Source of the DNA: Bradyrhizobium sp. CB1717
Lineage (GTDB): Bacteria; Pseudomonadota; Alphaproteobacteria; Rhizobiales; Xanthobacteraceae
NCBI RefSeq assembly: GCF_029714325.1
Contig: NZ_CP121666.1
Location: forward strand, 5,394,001 to 5,458,000
Length of the DNA: 64,000 nt
Reading direction: 5' to 3'
A program made the position numbers and the translations under genes. A model generated the notes under the pieces. The model had not been told where the DNA came from. It saw only the letters and a program-made list of their open reading frames with translations, and did no database searches. Position 1 is the stretch's first letter; each line of letters starts with the position of its first letter. Positions 25,178 to 33,277 of this stretch are shown here, in pieces.

Positions 25178-25363
25178 TCAGCCCTGGGTGGGACCGCGCA
25201 TGATCTTCATGGCGGCCTCGATGTGGCGCCACTCCTTGGCCTCATCGGCCTCGCCGCGGCCCTCGCAAGCCTGGGCCTGCTCCGCGACCTTCGCAATCGC
25301 AGCAAAACCATGCTTTTCCAGCATCTGGCGCGCGACGGTGTGGACCTGGACCTCGGACATCAT
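25178..25363 (-). CDS. Small hypothetical protein, 61 aa
   Basis: A helical protein (VHTVARQMLEKHGFAAIAKV with AKEWRHIEAAMKIM). The start MMSEVQ at 25363 has GGGAG 8 bases upstream; MSEVQ at 25360 is equally possible. No family was recognised. It lies downstream of minCDE on the same strand but is separated by a terminator. Confidence 0.58.
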   Translation of the reverse strand: MMSEVQVHTVARQMLEKHGFAAIAKVAEQAQACEGRGEADEAKEWRHIEAAMKIMRGPTQG

Positions 25364-25463
25364 GGGCGCTCTCCCATTTGAGGAAGCCGCGGCATCCGGC
25401 TCGGCGCTCCGCGGTCTTTGACAACGAACTCGCCGCGAGTCCCGTTCCGCCCGCCCCACGACA

Positions 25464-25495
25464 AAGGCGGCCCGCCATGCCCGGCGGACCGCCTT
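25464..25495 (-). terminator. Terminator of the minCDE operon
   Basis: On the minus strand AAGGCGGTCCGCC and GGCGGGCCGCCTT can pair over a short loop, and the stem is followed by TTGT. The hairpin lies 40 bp after the minE stop. Confidence 0.65.
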
Positions 25496-25534
25496 CTCAC
25501 CCACCCCAAAACTGCGGGTCGTCGGCCGCGTCCC

Positions 25535-25816
25535 CTACGCGACCGCCACTTTCTTGCGCTCGATGTCGTTGGGCACCTCGATATCGACCTCGAGGGTCGA
25601 GACCTCGTCGCCGCGCTCGAGCCGGACGATGACCTTGGTCGGGTCCAGCGTCACATGCTTGGACACGACGGCGAGAATTTCCTCACGCAGCACACCGAGC
25701 AGATCGGGCTGGCCGCGCATACCGCGCTCATGAGCAAGCAGGATCTGCAACCGTTCGCGCGCGACGGGTGCCGAGGCCTTGTTGCCGCGGAGAAGTCGAA
25801 GCAGACCCATGCTCAT
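25535..25816 (-). CDS. minE: Cell division topological specificity factor MinE, 93 aa
   Basis: MinE stimulates the MinD ATPase and drives pole-to-pole oscillation that keeps MinCD away from midcell. Seen here are the amphipathic N-terminus [10 protein letters not shown] and the MinD-contact helix [14 protein letters not shown], followed by the dimerisation part [13 protein letters not shown]. The length is usual. Its ATG overlaps the minD stop by 4 bases (ATGA), so it is coupled to minD. A second start at MGLLRLL is two codons in. Confidence 0.95.
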   Translation of the reverse strand: MSMGLLRLLRGNKASAPVARERLQILLAHERGMRGQPDLLGVLREEILAVVSKHVTLDPTKVIVRLERGDEVSTLEVDIEVPNDIERKKVAVA

Positions 25817-26628
25817 GCAGCCCTCCGTCGCAGCAGACGATCCATCAGACCCCTGCGCTCGGCGGGAACGTGCATCGTCACGTTCTCGCCGCAAAGGCGC
25901 TTGGCCGCGTCCATATAGGCCCGCGCCGGCGCTCCATCCGCATTCGACAGGGTCACCGGCGTGCCGACGTTGGAGGCCTTCAACACGTCCTGGCTCTCGG
26001 GGATGATGCCGAGCAACGGCGTTGCGAGGATCTCGAGGATGTCGTCGATGGTCAGCATCTCGCCGCGCGCGGCGCGGGAGGGATCGTAGCGGGTGATGAG
26101 AATGTGCTTTTCGACCCGCTCGCCCTTCTCGGCCCGCACGGTCTTGGAATCGAGCATGCCGATGATGCGGTCGGAATCGCGCACCGAGGACACTTCCGGA
26201 TTGGTGACGATCACGGCTTCATCCGCAAAGCGCATCGCCATGGAGGCGCCGCGCTCGATGCCCGCGGGGCTATCGCAGATCACCCAGTCGAAGCGACTGC
26301 GCAGATCGGCGATGACCTTGCCGACGCCCTCTTCCGTCAGCGCATCCTTGTCGCGGGTTTGCGAAGCCGGCAGCAGCCAGAGGTTCTCGAGCCGCTTGTC
26401 CTTGATCAGGGCCTGCGGCAGCTTGGCGACGCCCTGCACCACGTTGATGAGGTCGAACACGACGCGGCGTTCGGCGCCCATCACGAGATCGAGGTTGCGC
26501 AGGCCGACGTCAAAATCGACGACGACGACCTTGTCGCCTCGCTGCGCCAGTGCAGCTCCCAGCGCGGCGGTCGTCGTGGTCTTGCCGACCCCGCCCTTGC
26601 CTGATGTCACGACCAGTACCTTACTCAT
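25813..26628 (-). CDS. minD: Septum site-determining ATPase MinD, 271 aa
   Basis: A deviant Walker A motif is at residues 10-18 (GKGGVGKTT). [14 protein letters not shown], the switch II region [13 protein letters not shown], and a C-terminal basic amphipathic membrane-targeting helix ([14 protein letters not shown]) are all present. This is full length for MinD (about 270 aa). It recruits MinC to the membrane to block FtsZ assembly away from midcell. It lies 21 bp after minC and overlaps minE. Confidence 0.97.
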   Translation of the reverse strand: MSKVLVVTSGKGGVGKTTTTAALGAALAQRGDKVVVVDFDVGLRNLDLVMGAERRVVFDLINVVQGVAKLPQALIKDKRLENLWLLPASQTRDKDALTEEGVGKVIADLRSRFDWVICDSPAGIERGASMAMRFADEAVIVTNPEVSSVRDSDRIIGMLDSKTVRAEKGERVEKHILITRYDPSRAARGEMLTIDDILEILATPLLGIIPESQDVLKASNVGTPVTLSNADGAPARAYMDAAKRLCGENVTMHVPAERRGLMDRLLRRRAA

Positions 26629-26649
26629 CTGAAATGTCTCCTTTGCTGG

Positions 26650-27348
26650 TCAGTTCAGTGCTGTAATTCGCATGGTATTCCCCTGCAGCCAGGCCTGCGC
26701 CGGCTTGCCGCGCAGGGCGGCGTCGATGTCGTCCGCAGTCTGGTAAAACCCATCGATTGCAAGCAGTTCAGCCTCGATCTTCTGGCAATAGATGCGCGCG
26801 CTGGTGTGGCCGTTCACGCCTGCCATGGCGCGGCCGCGCAGCGCGCCGTAGATGTGGATGGAGCCGCCGGCGACGACCTCGGCGCCGGAGCCGACCGAGC
26901 CGAGAATCGTGACGTCGCCTTCGGGGAAGATCACGGTCTGGCCCGAGCGCACGGGGGCATCGAGCAGCAGCGAGGTCGGCTTGGCCTCGGCTTTCGCCTC
27001 AGGCTTCTTGGCCGCGGTCGGCTCGACCACGCAGCTGCGTCCCCCCGACAGCAGCGGCGGCATCATCGCCGTCAACCGCCCCTCCTCGACGCCCTCGATG
27101 CCGAGCACGCGGATGCTGCGGTCCTGCAGGCTGGTGAGCAGATGACTGATGCCGGCCTGGCTGAGATCGACCGAGGACAGGTCGATCACCACGGGCCGGC
27201 CGGCAAAGAAGCCCGGCGAGCGCGCGATGGTGGCGTCGATCTCCTGGAGCCAGTCCTGGATCGGAACCGTCGGCACGAACACAAAGGCGACATAGGAGCG
27301 CCCGCGCAAGCGCACCATCTGGCGTTGGACTTTTGCTGCAGCCTCCAT
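26650..27348 (-). CDS. minC: Septum site-determining protein MinC, 232 aa
   Basis: The N-terminal FtsZ-inhibitory domain occupies residues 1-100. The C-terminal beta-helix domain starts near residue 130 and shows the family signature VRSGQTVIFPEGDVTILGSV, then GSIHIYGALRGRAMAGVNG and the end segment IYCQKIEAELLAIDGFYQTA. It works with MinD as a cell-division inhibitor. It is the first gene of minCDE, with CtrA-type boxes just upstream. Confidence 0.95.
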   Translation of the reverse strand: MEAAAKVQRQMVRLRGRSYVAFVFVPTVPIQDWLQEIDATIARSPGFFAGRPVVIDLSSVDLSQAGISHLLTSLQDRSIRVLGIEGVEEGRLTAMMPPLLSGGRSCVVEPTAAKKPEAKAEAKPTSLLLDAPVRSGQTVIFPEGDVTILGSVGSGAEVVAGGSIHIYGALRGRAMAGVNGHTSARIYCQKIEAELLAIDGFYQTADDIDAALRGKPAQAWLQGNTMRITALN

Positions 27349-27375
27349 GGCGGCCGACTCGTTCCCTGTTATTGA

Positions 27376-27415
27376 ATGGTTAACGATGCGGCGGATATGG
27401 TTAACGGCCGGTTAA
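27376..27415 (-). promoter_or_regulatory. CtrA-type box cluster upstream of minCDE
   Basis: Two ATGGTTAA sites (27376-27383 and 27397-27404; the reverse reads TTAACCAT) and a TTAA-CGGCCGG-TTAA full site (27401-27415) lie 28-67 bp before minC. They match the CtrA consensus forms TTAACCAT and TTAA-N7-TTAA. Control of minCDE by CtrA is known in Sinorhizobium, so function here is a well-founded inference. Confidence 0.6.
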
Positions 27416-27481
27416 TTTCTCCGTGGGGGGGGGGTATCGGTCTGTGGGCAATGGACGCGAGATCGCCGCCCCAACCTCCCG

Positions 27482-27610
27482 TGTCGTCCTGGCGAAGCCA
27501 GGACCCATACCGCGGAATCAATCGGTTGCGGACGGCGGGAGTACCGGGCGACAAGTCTTCGCCAAACTGCTCGCTGGGGTAATGGGTCCTGGCTTTCGCC
27601 AGGACGACAT
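27482..27610. repeat. Long inverted-repeat element, TGTCGTCCTGGC family
   Basis: The left arm TGTCGTCCTGGCGAAGCCAG is mirrored by CTGGCTTTCGCCAGGACGAC on the right, forming nearly perfect 26-bp arms around a 75-bp centre. It is intergenic and carries no gene. The whole 27349-27739 gap holds the minC promoter and two such elements. Confidence 0.75.
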
Positions 27611-27636
27611 TGGGAACGTGCAACTGCTCCCGCACC

Positions 27637-27714
27637 GTCATTGCGAGCGCAGCGAAGCAATCCAGACTGCCTCCGCGGAAAGACTCTGGATTGCTTCGCT
27701 GCGCTCGCAATGAC
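27637..27714. repeat. Palindromic repeat, GTCATTGCGAGCGCAGCGAAG family, copy 1
   Basis: The arms GTCATTGCGAGCGCAGCGAA and TTCGCTGCGCTCGCAATGAC are exact complements around a 30-40 bp centre. A second copy of the same element lies at 38503-38580. Confidence 0.8.
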
Positions 27715-27739
27715 CGAGTATGGGGTGACTACTGCCCCC

Positions 27740-28744
27740 CTACTTCTTGACTTTGCTCGCATCCATCTTGATGGCGGGGTCCAGCATCTTGGTCGTGAAC
27801 GCCGTGCTCACGTCGAACGGCTTCTCCATGCCGAGATAGGTCTGGACCAGCTCGTAGTCCTTCTTCATCCGCTCGCCGTCGATCCAGCCGAGACCTTTGG
27901 TGGTGGTGAACTCGTCCGTCATCAGGAACTTGATGCGCTCCCACTGGCGCTCCTGGTTCTCCTTGTCGAGGCCGGAGACCTGGTCGAGCAGCGCCTTCAG
28001 ACACGGCGCGGCGTCGGCGACGCAGGCTGCAAAGGCCTTCTGACTGACGCGCACGAAATCCTCGACCAGCTTCGGGTTCTTCTGCAGATACGCGCCGTTG
28101 ACGATCAGCGAATTGCCGTACGGATTGAGGCCGATGTCCTTCCAGTTGACGTAGCCGAGGTCTTGCCCGAACTCGATCACCTTGAGATCGTGCTCGTTGT
28201 AGAAGTCGCTGATGATATCCACCGTGTGGCTCTTCAGCGCCGCGATCTTCGCGGTCGGCCCGACATTGACGAAGCCGACGGCATCGGGCGCGAGCCCCGC
28301 GGCCTTGGCAAAGGCCGGCCACATCACGCGCGAGGCATCGCCGGGCGGATTGCCGATCTTGTGGCCCGCGAAGTCCTTGACGCCATTCACGCCGTAGCTC
28401 TTCAGCCAGTAGAACGTCTGCCCGGTATTGGCATAGACGCTCATCACCGCGACGGTGTCCGCACCCTTGCTTTTCGCGACCAGCATGGTGGCGAGATCGG
28501 CGACGCCGAAGGGCGAGCCGCCGGAGCCGACCTTGGCGGCGGAAACGCCGGAGCCTTTGCCGGTCTCGATGGTGAGGTCGATGCCGGCCTTCTCGTACCA
28601 GCCCTGCGCCTTGGCATAATAATAGGGCGAGTGATCGGCGGTCGGCGTCCAGTTCAGGATCAGGTTGACCGCCTCGCCCGCACCCGCGGGCGCTGCTGGC
28701 AGACCGAGCATCAGGGCCACAAAAGCCGCCTGAAAACGCTTCAT
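27740..28744 (-). CDS. NMT1/THI5-type ABC transporter substrate-binding protein, 334 aa
   Basis: A Sec signal peptide (MKRFQAAFVALMLGLPAAPA) precedes a type II periplasmic binding fold with the NMT1-like pattern LNWTPTADHSPYYYAKAQGW, followed by EKAGIDLTIETGKGSG and later NVGPTAKIAALKSHTVDIIS. Related proteins bind pyrimidine thiamin precursors, taurine or sulphonates, so the ligand is open. It is divergent from the TetR-permease-enzyme-ATPase operon and surely supplies that transporter. The ATG follows GAGGAGGATGC. Confidence 0.85.
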   Translation of the reverse strand: MKRFQAAFVALMLGLPAAPAGAGEAVNLILNWTPTADHSPYYYAKAQGWYEKAGIDLTIETGKGSGVSAAKVGSGGSPFGVADLATMLVAKSKGADTVAVMSVYANTGQTFYWLKSYGVNGVKDFAGHKIGNPPGDASRVMWPAFAKAAGLAPDAVGFVNVGPTAKIAALKSHTVDIISDFYNEHDLKVIEFGQDLGYVNWKDIGLNPYGNSLIVNGAYLQKNPKLVEDFVRVSQKAFAACVADAAPCLKALLDQVSGLDKENQERQWERIKFLMTDEFTTTKGLGWIDGERMKKDYELVQTYLGMEKPFDVSTAFTTKMLDPAIKMDASKVKK

Positions 28745-28826
28745 CGCATCCTCCTCATTGCCAGCGACCCGGCTTGTCGCTCTCCCCTTGTGAGGATACC
28801 AATGCAACAAGTCCGCCTCCCGCTTG

Positions 28827-28842
28827 TCAACTGTTTGGTTGG
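28827..28842. promoter_or_regulatory. Candidate TetR operator, copy 1
   Basis: TCAACTGTTTGGTTGG sits directly before the TetR start and within the divergent promoter. It matches 11 of 16 positions of the perfect palindrome at 29492-29507. The two share the arms TCAAC and TGGTTG. Confidence 0.5.
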
Positions 28843-28844
28843 AA

Positions 28845-29507
28845 ATGCCTGCAAAACGATCTGGCGACACCGTGCCGCAGCGGCGCGATCCCGTCGCCAC
28901 CCGCAAGAAGCTGCTCACCGCGGCGCGCCTGGAATTCGCACGGCACGGCCTGGCCGGTGCCCGCGTCGACGAGATCGCCGAGCGCGCGGCCGTCAACAAG
29001 CAACTGGTGTATCATTATTTCGGCGACAAGGACGCGCTGTACCTCGCCGTGCTCGAATGGGTCTATGAGGACATTCGCGAGCAGGAGCGCAAGCTCAATC
29101 TCGAAGGCCTGCCGCCGGACAAGGCGATCCGCCGGCTGATCGAGGCCTCGTTCGACCACCTCGCGGCAAACCCTGATTTCATCGTGCTCCTGAACGACGA
29201 GAACCGCGGCGGCGCCCGCCACGTTCGCGGTTCCACCCGGCTCGAGGCAATGCATTCGCCGCTGGTCAAGAGCGTCTCCCACATCCTCCATGAAGGCGTG
29301 CGCAGCGGTCTTTTCCGCAAGGGGATCGACCCCGTCCAGCTCTACATCTCCATCGCGGGCCTCAGCTATTTCTTCTTCTCCAACACGCCGACGCTGTCGG
29401 CCATCTTCGGCAAGGACCTGTCGAGCCGCGCCCAGCGCCGCGCCCGGCGCCGGCATGTGGTCGACCTCGTGCTGCAATCGCTCCGGCCTAATCAACCAAC
29501 TGGTTGA
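28845..29507 (+). CDS. TetR-family regulator of the ABC/enzyme operon, 220 aa
   Basis: The N-terminal HTH reads ARVDEIAERAAVNKQLVYHY with FGDKDALYLAVLEWV (about residues 40-75). The C-terminal part has NDENRGGARHVRGS followed by LYISIAGLSYFFFSNTPTLS, a layout seen in regulators linked to ABC transporters of this type. ATG 28845 overlaps the end of the candidate operator. It is the first gene of the operon and divergent from the substrate-binding protein gene. Confidence 0.88.
   Translation: MPAKRSGDTVPQRRDPVATRKKLLTAARLEFARHGLAGARVDEIAERAAVNKQLVYHYFGDKDALYLAVLEWVYEDIREQERKLNLEGLPPDKAIRRLIEASFDHLAANPDFIVLLNDENRGGARHVRGSTRLEAMHSPLVKSVSHILHEGVRSGLFRKGIDPVQLYISIAGLSYFFFSNTPTLSAIFGKDLSSRAQRRARRRHVVDLVLQSLRPNQPTG
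29492..29507. promoter_or_regulatory. Candidate TetR operator, copy 2 (perfect palindrome)
   Basis: TCAACC-AACT-GGTTGA is a perfect palindrome covering the last codons and stop of the TetR gene, 66 bp before the permease start. Its core ACCA-N2-TGGT is the core of the known RutR site, which hints at a related binding mode, not an identical ligand. Confidence 0.55.
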
Positions 29508-29572
29508 AACTTGCCTCAAGGCCGGCTAGGCTGACATCGTGGCGAAGAGCCGCGAACAACAGGGAGCAGACC

Positions 29573-30343
29573 GTGGCAGCCGGCGGGGCACGCACTGCGC
29601 GCAGCTTTGCGATCGTCCTGATCGTGCATCTGGCCGTGCTCGTGCTCTGGCAGGTCGCGGTCGATGCCTTCCACGTGCCGAAATTCATCCTGCCCTCGCC
29701 GCTCGCGACGGTGCAGACACTGGGAACCGCGAGCTACGCCTGGGGTGCCAACACGCTGGTCACCGCGGTCGAGATCCTCGGCGGCTTTGCGCTCGGCGCC
29801 TTCGTCGGCGTCGCGCTCGCGGTGATCTTCAGCTGGGCGCCGCTGCTCAGCCTCGTGCTGCTGCCGCTGTTCGTGACGCTGAACATGATCCCGAAGGTCG
29901 CGCTCGGCCCGCTCTTCATCGTCTGGTTCTCCTACGGCATCGTGCCGAACATCCTGATCGCCTTCAGCATCTGCTTCTTCCCGATCCTGCTCACCACCGC
30001 GCGGGGCCTGCGCGAGGTCGAGCCCGACCTGCTCGACCTCGTCAAATCGCTGCGCGGCTCGCGCTGGACGCTGTTCCGCAAGATCCAGCTGCCGGGATCG
30101 CTGCCCTACGTGTTCTCCGGCATGAAGGTCGGCGCCATCCTCGCCGTCGCCGGCGCCATCGTCGGTGAGTTCATCGCCTCCGAGCGCGGGCTCGGCTACC
30201 TCATGATCCAGGTGCAATCCTCGCTCGACACGCCCGCGATGGTGATGGCCGTGGTGCTGCTGACGCTGCTCGGCGTCGCCCTCTACGGCCTCGTGCTCGC
30301 CCTCGAACGCATGTTCGTCGTGGGCGACGCAAGACAAACCTAA
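29573..30343 (+). CDS. ABC transporter permease, NMT1/Ssu-type, 256 aa
   Basis: About six transmembrane helices with the BPD_transp_1 EAA-type loop (ARGLREVEPDLLDLVKSLRG then SRWTLFRKIQLPGSLPYVFS), which docks the ATPase. The length suits SsuC/TauC-like permeases. GTG 29573 has AGGGAGCAG upstream; the TTG at 29504 overlaps the TetR stop and looks less likely. It works with the binding protein at 27740 and the ATPase at 33274. Confidence 0.9.
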   Translation: MAAGGARTARSFAIVLIVHLAVLVLWQVAVDAFHVPKFILPSPLATVQTLGTASYAWGANTLVTAVEILGGFALGAFVGVALAVIFSWAPLLSLVLLPLFVTLNMIPKVALGPLFIVWFSYGIVPNILIAFSICFFPILLTTARGLREVEPDLLDLVKSLRGSRWTLFRKIQLPGSLPYVFSGMKVGAILAVAGAIVGEFIASERGLGYLMIQVQSSLDTPAMVMAVVLLTLLGVALYGLVLALERMFVVGDARQT

Positions 30344-30369
30344 GAACGGCAAACCTGAAGGACCAGCTC

Positions 30370-31407
30370 ATGCTCCTCACCCGCCAGACGCTGCCGAAGA
30401 CGATTCCCGATATCGCAGCCCTCGACGATCTCCTGTGCCGGCCGACGCAGGCGCTGATCGACGACCTCAACAAGGTCGAGGGCGACATCATGGTCCTCGG
30501 CGTCGCCGGCAAGATGGGCCCGACGCTGGCGGGGCTGGCGAAAGCTGCCGCGCCGGATCGCCGCGTCATCGGCGTCGCCCGCTTCAGCGACGCGAGTGTG
30601 AAGGACTGGCTGGACGCGCGCGGCGTCGAGACCATCAATTGCGACCTGCTGGATGAGGCCGCGATCAACGCGCTGCCGAAGGCGCCGAACATCGTGTTCA
30701 TGGCCGGGCGCAAGTTCGGCGCCGAGGGCGATCTGTCGCTGACCTGGGCAATGAACGCGCATGTGCCGGCGCTGGTGGCGCAGGCCTTCTCCTCGTCGCG
30801 GATCGTGGCGTTCTCGACCGGCTGCGTCTATCCCTTCGTGCCCGTCGACGGCAAGGGCTCGACCGAGGAGATGGCGCCGAACCCGCCCGGCGAATACGCC
30901 CAGTCCTGCGTCGGCCGCGAGCGCATGTTCGAATATTTCTCGCACAAATTTGCGACGCCAGGCCGGCTGTTCCGGCTCAATTACGCGATCGACATGCGCT
31001 ACGGCGTGCTGCACGACATCGCCACGAAGGTCCTCAACGGTTCGCCGATCGACGTCGGCATCGGTCATGTCAACTTCATCTGGCAGGGCGATGCCTCAGC
31101 GCAGGCGCTGCGGTGCCTGGCGCATTGCACCGCGCCGACCTCGCCGATCAACGTCAGCGGCCATGACGTCCTCGCCGTGCGCGATCTCGCGCAAAAGTTC
31201 GGCGCCCGCTTCGGCCGCGCACCAGTGCTGACAGGCGAGGAGCAGCCGACCGCGTGGCTCACCGACACCTCGAAAGCCGTCGAGCTGTTCGGCCTGCCGG
31301 TGGTCGGTACAGAGCAGCTGATCGCCTGGACCGCCGATTGGGTGTCCCGCGCCATGCCGAGCCTCGGCAAGCCCACCAAATACGAGGTGCGCGATGGACG
31401 CTACTGA
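30370..31407 (+). CDS. NAD-dependent epimerase/dehydratase-family protein, 345 aa
   Basis: An extended SDR-like protein. The cofactor region is atypical: GDIMVLGVAGKMGPTLAGLA with a Gly-rich turn near residue 45. Later features are VFMAGRKFGAEGD, a strand ending AFSTGCVYPFVPV, EYAQSCVGRERMFEYFS in place of the usual YxxxK (Y-A-Q-S-C-V-G), and RLNYAIDMRYGVLHDIA. With the catalytic Lys not at its normal place, enzymatic action is uncertain. It is the second enzyme-cassette gene and overlaps the GNAT gene by 14 bp. Confidence 0.78.
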   Translation: MLLTRQTLPKTIPDIAALDDLLCRPTQALIDDLNKVEGDIMVLGVAGKMGPTLAGLAKAAAPDRRVIGVARFSDASVKDWLDARGVETINCDLLDEAAINALPKAPNIVFMAGRKFGAEGDLSLTWAMNAHVPALVAQAFSSSRIVAFSTGCVYPFVPVDGKGSTEEMAPNPPGEYAQSCVGRERMFEYFSHKFATPGRLFRLNYAIDMRYGVLHDIATKVLNGSPIDVGIGHVNFIWQGDASAQALRCLAHCTAPTSPINVSGHDVLAVRDLAQKFGARFGRAPVLTGEEQPTAWLTDTSKAVELFGLPVVGTEQLIAWTADWVSRAMPSLGKPTKYEVRDGRY

Positions 31408-32215
31408 CGATCCGCCCATCCTCAAGCTTGGCGCCGACGACGCGATCCCCGGGCTCGCGCTGTCGACGGAGGCGCACTGGAACCAGACCGAAGAGGACTG
31501 GCGCATCTTCCTGCGCGACGGCGTCGTGTTCGGCATTCGCGACGGCAAGCGGCTGGTCGCAACCGCGGCGCTGCTGCCCTATTCCGGCAACAACGCCTGG
31601 ATCAGCATGGTGCTGGTCTCGGCCACGCATCGCCGCCGCGGCCTCGCCACCCGTCTCGTCGATGCCTGCCTGGAAACTGCGCGCAAGAACGACCTGACCA
31701 GCTGGCTCGACGCCACGCCTGATGGTGCAGCCGTCTACGGGCCGCTCGGGTTCACGCCGACGCTGCAATTGCGCCGCTTGAGGCTGGTGAAGCCCGCGCG
31801 GGCCGACGCGCCGCCATCGTCATCGGCGGGCATCGACGCGCTTCGTACGCGGGACCGGCGCGCCACCGGCTTCGATCGAACTGCGCTCCTCTCCGCCTTC
31901 GCGCAGCGCTCCGGCTCGCGCATCGTCGCCGCGCATGGCGCCATCGCGCTGGTCCGCGACGGCAGAACCGCCCGCCATATCGGCCCGCTGTTTGCCGATC
32001 ATGCCGCCGAAGCGCTGGCCCTGGTTCACGCGATCGTACGCTCCGAGACCGCCCCTCTCCTGATCGACGCCGTTGCGTCGCAAGCTGCGTTCCTGGAAGG
32101 ATTGACGGTCTCGGGCTGGACCATCGAGCGTCCGTTCCAGCGCATGCGCTTCGGCCCCGCCACCACCATGGCCGAGGAATTGCCATTCGCCGTCGCCGGC
32201 CCCGAATTCGGATAG
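31394..32215 (+). CDS. GNAT-family N-acetyltransferase, 273 aa
   Basis: The acetyl-CoA binding GNAT core sits at about residues 50-115: WISMVLVSATHRRRGLATRL (R-x-x-R-G-x-A motif) followed by LDATPDGAAVYGPLGF. A second, more diverged half (residues 150-273) suggests a two-domain GNAT. The acceptor substrate is unknown. It overlaps the epimerase gene and ends 6 bp before the DHDPS-family gene, so it belongs to the same transcript. Confidence 0.82.
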   Translation: MDATDDPPILKLGADDAIPGLALSTEAHWNQTEEDWRIFLRDGVVFGIRDGKRLVATAALLPYSGNNAWISMVLVSATHRRRGLATRLVDACLETARKNDLTSWLDATPDGAAVYGPLGFTPTLQLRRLRLVKPARADAPPSSSAGIDALRTRDRRATGFDRTALLSAFAQRSGSRIVAAHGAIALVRDGRTARHIGPLFADHAAEALALVHAIVRSETAPLLIDAVASQAAFLEGLTVSGWTIERPFQRMRFGPATTMAEELPFAVAGPEFG

Positions 32216-32221
32216 AACATC

Positions 32222-33277
32222 ATGCACCACAGCCAGATCAACGCAGACGTCCGCAAGCTGATCGCCGAGGGCACCGTGCTGCCGGCCCATCCCCTCGCCC
32301 TCACCGCCGAACGCCAGCTCGACAAACAGCATCAGCGCGCGCTGACGCGGTACTACATCGACGCCGGCTCTGGCGGCCTTGCCGTCGGCGTGCACACGAC
32401 GCAATTCGCGATCCGCGACGTCGGCCTCTATCGTCCCGTGCTCGAGCTTGCCGCCGAGACCGCCGCGAATTGGACAAAACGTCCGCTGGCGATGGTTGCG
32501 GGCCTCGCCGGCCCGACCCGGCAGGCAATGACTGAAGCCCGCACCGCGCGCGACATCGGCTATCACGCCGGCCTGCTGAGCCTTGCCGCGATGAAGAGCG
32601 CTTCCGAGGACGAGATCATCGCGCATTGCACGGCGGTCGCCGCCGAGATCCCGCTGGTCGGCTTCTACCTTCAGCCCGCCGTCGGCGGCGTCATCCTGTC
32701 GAGCCGGTTCTGGCAGCGTTTTGCAGCGATCGACAACGTCATCGCGATCAAGATCGCGCCGTTCAACCGCTACCGCACCCTCGACGTGCTGCGCGGCGTC
32801 GCGGCGGCCGGTGCGCTCGACCGCGTCGCGCTTTACACCGGCAATGACGACCACATCCTGCTCGACCTGATGCTGCCGTTCGACCTGCGCGACAAGGGCG
32901 TTACCACGCGCACCTATTTCAAAGGCGGCCTGCTCGGCCACTGGTCGGTCTGGACCGCGAGCGCCATCAAGCAGTTCGACCGCTGCAAGGCGGCGCGGCA
33001 CAAGGACAGCGTGCCGGCCGATCTGCTCGCGCTCGATGCCCGTGTCACCGATTGCAACAGCGCCTTCTTCGACGTCGCCAACGATTTTCACGGCTGCATC
33101 GCCGGCTGCCACGAGGTGCTGCGGCGCCAGGGCCTGATGCGGGGCCTGTGGTGCCTCGATCCGAGCGAGGATCTCAGCCCCGGTCAGAAGGAGGAGATCG
33201 ACCGCGTCTGCCGCGAGCACGCCGACCTCAGCGACGATTCCTTCGTCGCCGCCAATCTGGATAAATGGCTGGCATGA
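32222..33277 (+). CDS. DHDPS-family (DapA-like) aldolase, 351 aa
   Basis: A (beta/alpha)8-type class I aldolase family member. The pattern includes LPAHPLALTAERQLDKQHQR at the start, YYIDAGSGGLAVGVHTTQFA (the place of the usual GTTGE loop), GFYLQPAVGG with the likely catalytic Tyr, and NVIAIKIAPFNRYRTLDVLR with the candidate Schiff-base Lys. The C-terminal 60 residues are longer than in DapA. It would cleave or form a C-C bond with a 2-keto acid. The substrate-selecting loop is changed, so the lysine pathway is unlikely. It overlaps the ATPase gene by 4 bases. Confidence 0.82.
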   Translation: MHHSQINADVRKLIAEGTVLPAHPLALTAERQLDKQHQRALTRYYIDAGSGGLAVGVHTTQFAIRDVGLYRPVLELAAETAANWTKRPLAMVAGLAGPTRQAMTEARTARDIGYHAGLLSLAAMKSASEDEIIAHCTAVAAEIPLVGFYLQPAVGGVILSSRFWQRFAAIDNVIAIKIAPFNRYRTLDVLRGVAAAGALDRVALYTGNDDHILLDLMLPFDLRDKGVTTRTYFKGGLLGHWSVWTASAIKQFDRCKAARHKDSVPADLLALDARVTDCNSAFFDVANDFHGCIAGCHEVLRRQGLMRGLWCLDPSEDLSPGQKEEIDRVCREHADLSDDSFVAANLDKWLA

